DNA of 64,000 nt from Charina bottae. Its lineage: Eukaryota > Chordata > Lepidosauria > Squamata > Charinaidae. A model generated the notes under the pieces. It searched no databases, had not been told where the DNA came from, and was given only the letters and a program-made list of their open reading frames with translations. The DNA lies in NCBI GenBank assembly GCA_023362775.1, contig JALMGJ010000003.1, positions 175,436,774-175,500,773 on the forward strand, in the 5' to 3' direction. Positions 57,926 through 64,000 of the stretch are shown piece by piece (positions within the stretch are counted from its first letter, which is position 1; each line of letters starts with the position of its first letter). The position numbers were made by a program, and so were the translations under genes.

Positions 57926-59071
57926 GTCGAGTAAGGAAAGATGGAGAGAAGGGAAGGATAGCAGGGAGGTCAGGAAAAATAGATCCATTCATTCTGTTAG
58001 GAAGTAGCACATTGGGTGGGACTGAGTAACTCCCTTTTTATTTCTTTTAAATTCGGAGAAGCAACCACTGCTGCACCGTGGGGAAAAAGTGATTGTAACC
58101 CCACCCCAGTTGGGACATTTGTTCAGGGCCCTTCAACTCTTGTAGCGCCACTGCATCTGGAAGGTGCCAGTTTGGGGAAGGCAGTTCTACTCTATCCCTA
58201 AATCTTACAGAGTTCCCATCTTCTGTCTGATCATAGTTCCCTGCATTCATCATTGTACTCACATCAAGCAGCCTTGTAATACATCCACTGGATCTTTTTT
58301 ATCTGCTTGTATCTCAGTCAGTCCTCAGGAAATCACTGCATGCTTACAGGAAAAGTATCTCCTGTGCTATAAGAATCAGTATATAGCATATCTTAACTGC
58401 ACATAATAGGACAAAGGCACTGAAAAATTTGCTTCATGAAGAAGTCATCAGCGGTTTCATGAGAGAATGATATGCTCTTTCCTGTACCAATGTGCCATAG
58501 AGAATTGCATACTAAAGACACTAGAGAGGTTAAATGCAGTAGAAATAATTTTACTATTCATCCACTAGATGGTACCCTCTCCTTATGATTTCTATCTTTT
58601 AAACAGGACTGGAGCATTTGTATTAATGTCATTAATTAATTTCATGTTTTCTATTTAGGGGTCTAAAGATACATAGATATAACTTGTACTACTTTCTCTT
58701 TTTTTTTTTTTGGAGGAGGAAGGAAACTTCCTCCTTCACTCCTATTTAATTATCAAATCAGGTGATTCTGAAGGTATGTCTTATTAGTTTCAGTCATCTA
58801 GAATAGTTTTCTTAATTGGTTTATTTTTCTCGTTTTCCAGCATACAGCTTTAAGAGGTCCACAATAGTGATAGCACTAAATTCAGTGGCCCTTTAATTGT
58901 TAGAAATCTTAGAAACATTAGAAAACCTATAGACTCCTCTGTCACAATGTACCCAAACAGTTCAAATGTGGCAGGAAAGCAAAAAGATTTGTCAGGAGGC
59001 TGCCTAAAAGATCCCATCTTTGCACATCTTCTTGTGTTTAAAAGGAAAATCCTAATCAGATAGTTTTATGG
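57926..59071. other. Unassigned DNA
   Basis: No coding or repeat signal was recognised. Confidence 0.4.
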
Positions 59072-59080
59072 TATTTAGTA

Positions 59081-59419
59081 AGGTAAAGGTTCCCCCCGCA
59101 CATTTGTGCAGTCGTGTCCGACTCTAGGGGCCGGTGCTCATCTCCGTTTGTTAGCCGAAGAGCCAGTGTTGTCCGAAGACGCTTCCACGGTCATGTGGCT
59201 GGCATGACGCATGCAGAACACTGTTACCATCCCACTGAAGTGGTACCTATTCATCTACTTGTATTTGCATGCTTTTGAATTGCTAGGTTGGCAAGAGCTG
59301 GAGCTAGTGCGGGAGCTCACTCCGTCACGCGGGGCTAGGGATTCGAACCTCCGAACTTGCGAACTTCCGATCGACAAGCCTGGCGTCTTACCCACTGAGC
59401 CACCACGCCCCTTATTATT
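59081..59419 (-). mobile_element. tRNA-derived SINE, Sauria-like, full length
   Basis: Same family as 6977-7308, with tRNA-like head, body and BovB-like tail. A 9-bp duplication tatttagta lies at 59072-59080 and 59420-59428. Confidence 0.87.
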
Positions 59420-60957
59420 TATTTAGTACAATTACACAATTAGGTATTTAGTACAAGCAGTTAAAAGCTGATTTGGATCTTGGGGTTGTAGTTCTCTATT
59501 AAAATAGATTGCTGTGAATAAAAAAGTTAGCATGAGTGCCAAGCCTAAGGAGCAATTGACCTTCGTGTCTTTTTCTAACCTGATTATGTGCCATCAAGTC
59601 AGTGTCAACCCTTAGCAACCACACAGATAGTTTGTGATGATTTGTCCCTATCCTAGTCTTTCAGGTCTTGCAATGGTGCACCCATCACCACAGTAACTGA
59701 AACTGAAGACCTAGTTCTCAAATTAGATAATTAGATAATTAGATAAGATAATTTGAGCCTGGTCATTTGTGAGAACTCTGGGTTGATTTATTTGATGATC
59801 TGTTTGTTTTCTTGGCTGTCCACAGTATTCTCAGGAGTCTTCTCCAACACCAACGTTCAAAAGTGTCAATATTCTTCTATCCTGCTTCTTCAAAGTCCAA
59901 CTTTTGCTTCCATAGAGTGTTACAGGAAATACATTTGCTTGCATTATTCTGGTATTTGTAGGTATAGACATATCCTGGCATCTGAATATCTTTCTCAAAG
60001 CCTTCAGGGCTCCTCTACCAAGTACTAGTATGTGGGGCATTTATTGACTGCTTGTTCCTTTATTGTTGATGGTTGATCCTAAAAGGCAGAAGCCATCTAT
60101 TACTTCAATATATCATTGCCAATTCTAAGGCTGGTTGTTGTACCTGTTGTCATTATTTTGGTCTTCTTTATATTTATTAATTTTAATCCCATTTTTTCGC
60201 TATGCTCCTTGACTTTTATTACTAGAACTTGCAGATCCTTTGCATTTTTGGCTATTAGAGTAGTGTCATCACCATAGTCCAAGTCACTGATATTTCTTCC
60301 CCCAATTTTAAAACCATGCTCATCTTCCTCCAATCCATCTTTCCTTAATTCAGCATATAGGTTGAATAAATAAGAGGAGAGGATACAACCTTGTTGCACT
60401 CCTTTGTCAAACTGGAGCCAGTTTGCTTCCTGACCTGTTTCTCATGAGGACAATGAGATGTTCTGGGATTCCCATTTTTCTAAGCACATTCCACAGCTTG
60501 ACATGATTGGCACAATCAAAGGCTATAATAAGTGAAGCACATACTAACTACTTTTTGATATTCTTCTCAATTATCTGGCATGCATCAGAAATAGTGTCTC
60601 ATGTTCTTCTGCGTTTTCTAAAGCCAGCTTGAACATCTGGCATCTCTATTTCCATGTAGGGCTCCTATCTGCATTGGATGATCCTAAGCATTATTTTGCT
60701 AATATGTGAGATTAAGGATATTGTATGATAGTTTGCACATTCTGTTAAGTCTGCTTTTTTTGGTATTGGAATGTAGATTGACCTTTTCCACTCTATTGGC
60801 CACTATGTCATTCTCCAGATTTACTGACATAGCTTGGTTAGAACCTTCACTGATTCTTCTTCTATTGCTTGCCCTATTTCTGTGGGTATTCCATCAGTTC
60901 CTGTAGCCTTTTGACTTGGTAATGATCATAATGCTGATCCAACTTCATCTTCTAGTA

Positions 60958-61229
60958 CAGAGCTTTCCAAACTGTGTGTCGCCACACACAGCGTGGTGTG
61001 TCGCCACACCACCCGGAAGTGGCGGCGTGCGCGTCCACGGCGGCCGCCATACACGCGCGCGCCGCCGCACGCCCCCTGCGCCGCTGCACCCCCCGCGCCA
61101 CCACCGTGCGCGCGCACCGCCGCACACACACCCCGCGCCACCACCGTGCGAGCGTGCCACCGCACGCCCCCCCACGCCGTTGCCGCCGCCGCCGGCGTGT
61201 CGCCAGCGGCGGCACTTTGGAAAGCCCTG
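60958..61229 (+). mobile_element. hAT MITE, CpG-dense type (copy C)
   Basis: It begins CAGAGCTTTCCAAACTG and ends ACTTTGGAAAGCCCTG, with the perfect 8-bp duplication ttctagta (60950-60957 and 61230-61237). The body of CpG-rich imperfect units matches copy B at 42.5 kb. It is non-coding. Confidence 0.93.
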
Positions 61230-61243
61230 TTCTAGTACTAGAG

Positions 61244-61514
61244 CAGGGCTTTCCAAAGTTTTTCCCGCGGCGACACACCAACCGGCATTGGTGTGTCGCC
61301 GCAGGAAAACCCGGAAGTGCCGTCCTTGCGGGAGCGCGCAAAAACCTGGAAGCGCTGCTGCCGCTTTCGGGTTTTGCGTGCTACAGTTGGTGTGTCACCG
61401 CAGGAAAACCCGGAAGCGCTGATGATGATCAGCGCTTCCGGGTTGTGTGGCGACACACCAGACTGTGTGTGGTGACACACTTTTGTGTCGCGACACACAG
61501 TTTGGAAAGCTCTG
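61244..61514 (-). mobile_element. hAT MITE, palindromic type (copy D)
   Basis: Reverse orientation: it begins CAGGGCTTTCCAAAG and ends TTTGGAAAGCTCTG, with the perfect 8-bp duplication tactagag (61236-61243 and 61515-61522). Its 271-bp length and hairpin structure (acccggaagcgctgat and its inverse near 61408-61443) match copy A at 33.2 kb. It stands 14 bp from copy C. Confidence 0.93.
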
Positions 61515-61575
61515 TACTAGAGGTTCTTGTAAGTAGGGAATATCTTCTAAGCTATCTTGGATGTTGGCATCACTA

Positions 61576-61782
61576 AAGGTAAAGGTAAAAGTTCCCCCCA
61601 CACAGTTGTGCAGTCGTGTCCGACTCTAGGGGCCGGTGCTCATCTCCGTTTGTTAGCCAAAGAGCCAGCGTTATCCGAAGACGCTTCCACGGTCATGTGG
61701 CCGCATGACGTGCGCGGAACGCTGTTACCTACCCACCGAAGTGGTACCTATTCATCTACATGCATTTGCATGCTTTCGAATT
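61576..61782 (-). mobile_element. Sauria-like SINE, 5'-truncated
   Basis: BovB-like tail and body without the tRNA head. A perfect 16-bp duplication gatgttggcatcacta (61560-61575 and 61783-61798) shows insertion in this short form into the RTE coding region. Confidence 0.92.
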
Positions 61783-61915
61783 GATGTTGGCATCACTACT
61801 GTATACTATTTCAGTATACTCCTTCCATCTTTGTTTGATCTCTTTTGAATAAATTATTATCTGTCCATTGGCATCCTTTAGCAAACCAATTTGAGATTGG
61901 AAACTCTGAGTTCAG

Positions 61916-62045
61916 ATATTTTTTATTATTTTTATTTTTATCCCGCCTTTTTTCTTCATATACAACTCAAGGCGGCAAACATACCCATACTCCTTCCTAC
62001 TCCTATTTTCCCCACAACAACCCTGTGAGGTGAGTTGGGCTGAGA
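61916..62045 (-). repeat. CORE-SINE 3' part
   Basis: On the plus strand: tttttatcccgccttttttc, actcaaggcggcaaacatac, then acaaccctgtgaggtgagtt. This is the antisense of the 3' part of the CORE-SINE family; the head is missing. Confidence 0.7.
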
Positions 62046-63020
62046 TTTTTCCTTGTTTTTCTAACATTTAATGTATGGTAGAGCCTTAAAACCCTAAACT
62101 GAGTTTTCTTTTGTTTAATTTGGCTTTTTTAAAGGTTAAACAAAGAGATAAAGAACCCGAGTGTCAAATCTGTACAACAGTTTTGTCTTGAATTTTACAG
62201 AGCAGCAAAAAACAAAAACAAAAAACTTTCAATCGTTTCAGTATCTAATTTGGGTGATACATGGTTGTTAATTGAACATTTAGGAAAGTTATTAAAAACA
62301 CTCATTCTATGCTGCATATGCCATCTTTATATTATTATACTAAAGGGACTAAAGCTTGCTAATGTAACACAAAAGCTCTTCAGAGTTCTAACTAGGGTAC
62401 TTTTTTCTTTGCACATCTCATAGATTGCTGTTGAAATGAAAAATAAGTGCAATATTTATTATGGAATTCTTCCATTTAAATATGGGCTTGGTCAATTTGC
62501 ATGGATCCAGACCAGAAAATATCTGCCTCTAGACTGTGTCATGATCTCAGTCATGATTTTTGCCAAAAGCTACAGACATTCTTGACACTAAAAAGTTTTC
62601 TGCTTTTCATAGAGAATATAGTGAATGAGAGTTTAGGTGTGCAGCTGTGACATGAGACAATCAATACAAGCAACACTTTTCTACATGGAAATGTTTTCAT
62701 TATAAAATTTCATATTAATCAATAGCTCTATGAAGTGAGAATAAACAATATTGAAGACAATTTTTTATTAAGATAAAAAGATACATGTGAACTGAAAATA
62801 AATTAATACTTCTGCATGTGCTGGAAAGAGTTTTATAATTAGTAGCTGAAGTACTCTTGCTTTGCACTTTACCTTTTATTAACTGGTTAATTAGTTAATA
62901 AAAAGATTAACATAAAATTATAATATTACAAAGAAGTAGTACTTAGAGAATACCTGATGAAGAAAACAATTTCTCATGAATGAATGGAAGTATCTGGTCC
63001 TGGAGGATTTCACTCCAGCC
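62046..63020. other. Unassigned A+T-rich DNA
   Basis: No coding or repeat signal was recognised. Confidence 0.4.
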
Positions 63021-63029
63021 ACAGAATTT

Positions 63030-63560
63030 ATTTATTTAATATTTATTTAACCACCCATCTCATAGCAACTACTCTAGGCTGCATACAAAGATTAAAACCA
63101 ACAAGCAAAATTAACAATCCAAAAAATAAATGTCTGTGGTTGCAATTAAAAAAAGAATAATAAAAACCAACCAATCAGCAGAGCTTGTTGAACCTCCTGG
63201 CCCAAATGCCAGGACTTTAAAGCCTTATATAAGGCTTACAGAGTCAGGACCACCCAGATCTCTGGAGAGATGCTGATCTACAGGGCAGATGCTGCAAGAG
63301 AGATGACATTATTCCTGGGTGCAGCAAGATTACATTGCTTAATGGAAGGGACCTACAGCATGCCCTCCCTGTCAGTTCTGGTGGGCCAAGCAGAAACCAT
63401 CAAGACAGGCAGTCCCACAAATAGCCTGGCCCTATGCCATGTAGGGCTTTATAGATGATAACCAGCACCTTGAATTGCACCAGAAGTCCACTGGGAACCA
63501 GTGCAGCTTGCAAAGTAGCAGTGTTAAATGAGTGCACCAACTCTGACTGGGGAAGGGCAG
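63030..63560 (-). pseudogene. CR1/L2-type LINE 3' end
   Basis: The minus strand near 63510-63430 encodes LHWFPVDFW and, after a frameshift, QFKVLVIIYKALHG. This is the conserved end region of CR1/L2-group ORF2 proteins (HWLPV...FK.L...YKALHG). A diverged stretch follows, then gagatgggtgg and AAAT units at 63085-63030, the same tail seen at 4.2, 11.1 and 40.7 kb. Confidence 0.72.
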
Positions 63561-63894
63561 CCCATGTAGAGTTATCCCATATAATTCAGCTAGATCAAGT
63601 GTGCATGCTTGGTTGAGTATAAAGTAAAGTGAAACTTCTCTCAACAGATGCAAAATGTTCGTCCATTCATGACATTCCTCCCTTCTGCTGCTTTTCAATA
63701 TTGATGTTGTTGGTGTTTGTTGCAAATCTTCTTCCATTCATAACCAATCAGGATCAAAACAGTGGCTCTTGGATGAGAAGATTTGCTCTGAGGGACCACA
63801 GGATTGCAGCCTGAATGCATAATCTCTGCTACTTTTTCTAACTCTGAGTTCTAGTTCCCCAAACCTAAAAAAGAAAATTTAATTATGGAGAGCT
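63561..63894. other. Unassigned DNA
   Basis: No coding or repeat signal was recognised. Confidence 0.4.

Positions 63895-64000
<106 letters not shown>

Larger units (their letters stand above)
59583..61915 (-). pseudogene. RTE-clade LINE, RT region to 3' end, heavily interrupted
   Basis: Minus-strand coding blocks from 5' to 3': ANGQII, EIKQRWKEYTEIVYSSD and SLEDIPYLQEP (61880-61530), then EDEVGSAL and KATGTDGIPTEI (60950-60885), VQAGFRKRR (about 60620), QQGCILSSYLFNLYAEL then LDYGDDTTLIAKNAKDLQ (60399-60250; RT box degenerate, YGDD instead of YADD), and CQDMSIPTNTRIMQANVFPV (59990-59930). The 3' end has gttgacactgacttgatggc, as in the same family near 6 kb. Many frameshifts mark an old copy. 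Two hAT MITEs and one SINE are inserted in the EDIPYLQEP-EDEV region. Confidence 0.87.

Overview
The window looks like non-genic DNA from a squamate reptile (lizard or snake). The evidence is the mix of repeats: BovB/RTE LINEs, tRNA-headed SINEs with a BovB-like tail that resemble the Sauria SINE family, a reptile-type L1, a CR1 3' UTR, 5S rRNA-headed SINEs, CORE-SINEs and several hAT-like MITEs. I found no exon, promoter or RNA gene of the host that I could support. Every recognisable protein-coding stretch belongs to a transposable element and is broken. Family names come from remembered sequence features, not from a database search.

Layout. 1-4411: an almost complete Ty1/copia retrotransposon. 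The last 52 bp of its 5' LTR, a half-tRNA-Met type primer site, broken gag and pol, and a 440-bp 3' LTR are present. 4.87-6.27 kb: a three-level nest, an RTE LINE split by a GC-rich inverted-terminus element that is itself split by an L1 3' end. 6.3-31 kb: mostly unremarkable A+T-rich DNA with scattered SINEs, BovB 3' ends, small LINE tails and microsatellites. 33.2 kb: a 271-bp hAT MITE. 42.0-42.8 kb: a SINE and a CpG-dense hAT MITE. 43.1-47.6 kb: a 4.46-kb L1 on the minus strand with a perfect 16-bp target duplication and only two visible breaks in ORF2. 50.9-51.8 kb: a CR1 3' UTR interrupted by a LINE fragment encoding a C-terminal zinc finger. 54.2-56.2 kb: two more hAT-like elements (TAGGCTGACC termini) with perfect 8-bp duplications. 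59.6-61.9 kb: an old RTE LINE hit by two hAT MITEs in overlapping target sites and by one SINE. 63.0-63.6 kb: a CR1/L2-type LINE 3' end. The window ends inside a TCTG/TCTA microsatellite.

How the parts relate. The autonomous elements (BovB/RTE, L1, CR1/L2, copia) and their likely passengers (BovB-tailed SINEs, hAT MITEs) are all present, and nested insertions give a relative order of arrival. About twenty target-site duplications were read directly from the sequence and fix most element boundaries to the base. The least ordinary items are the GC-rich element with inverted termini but long, retrotransposon-like duplications, the hAT MITEs carrying a 40-bp array with CCAAT and GC-box motifs, and the double hAT hit.
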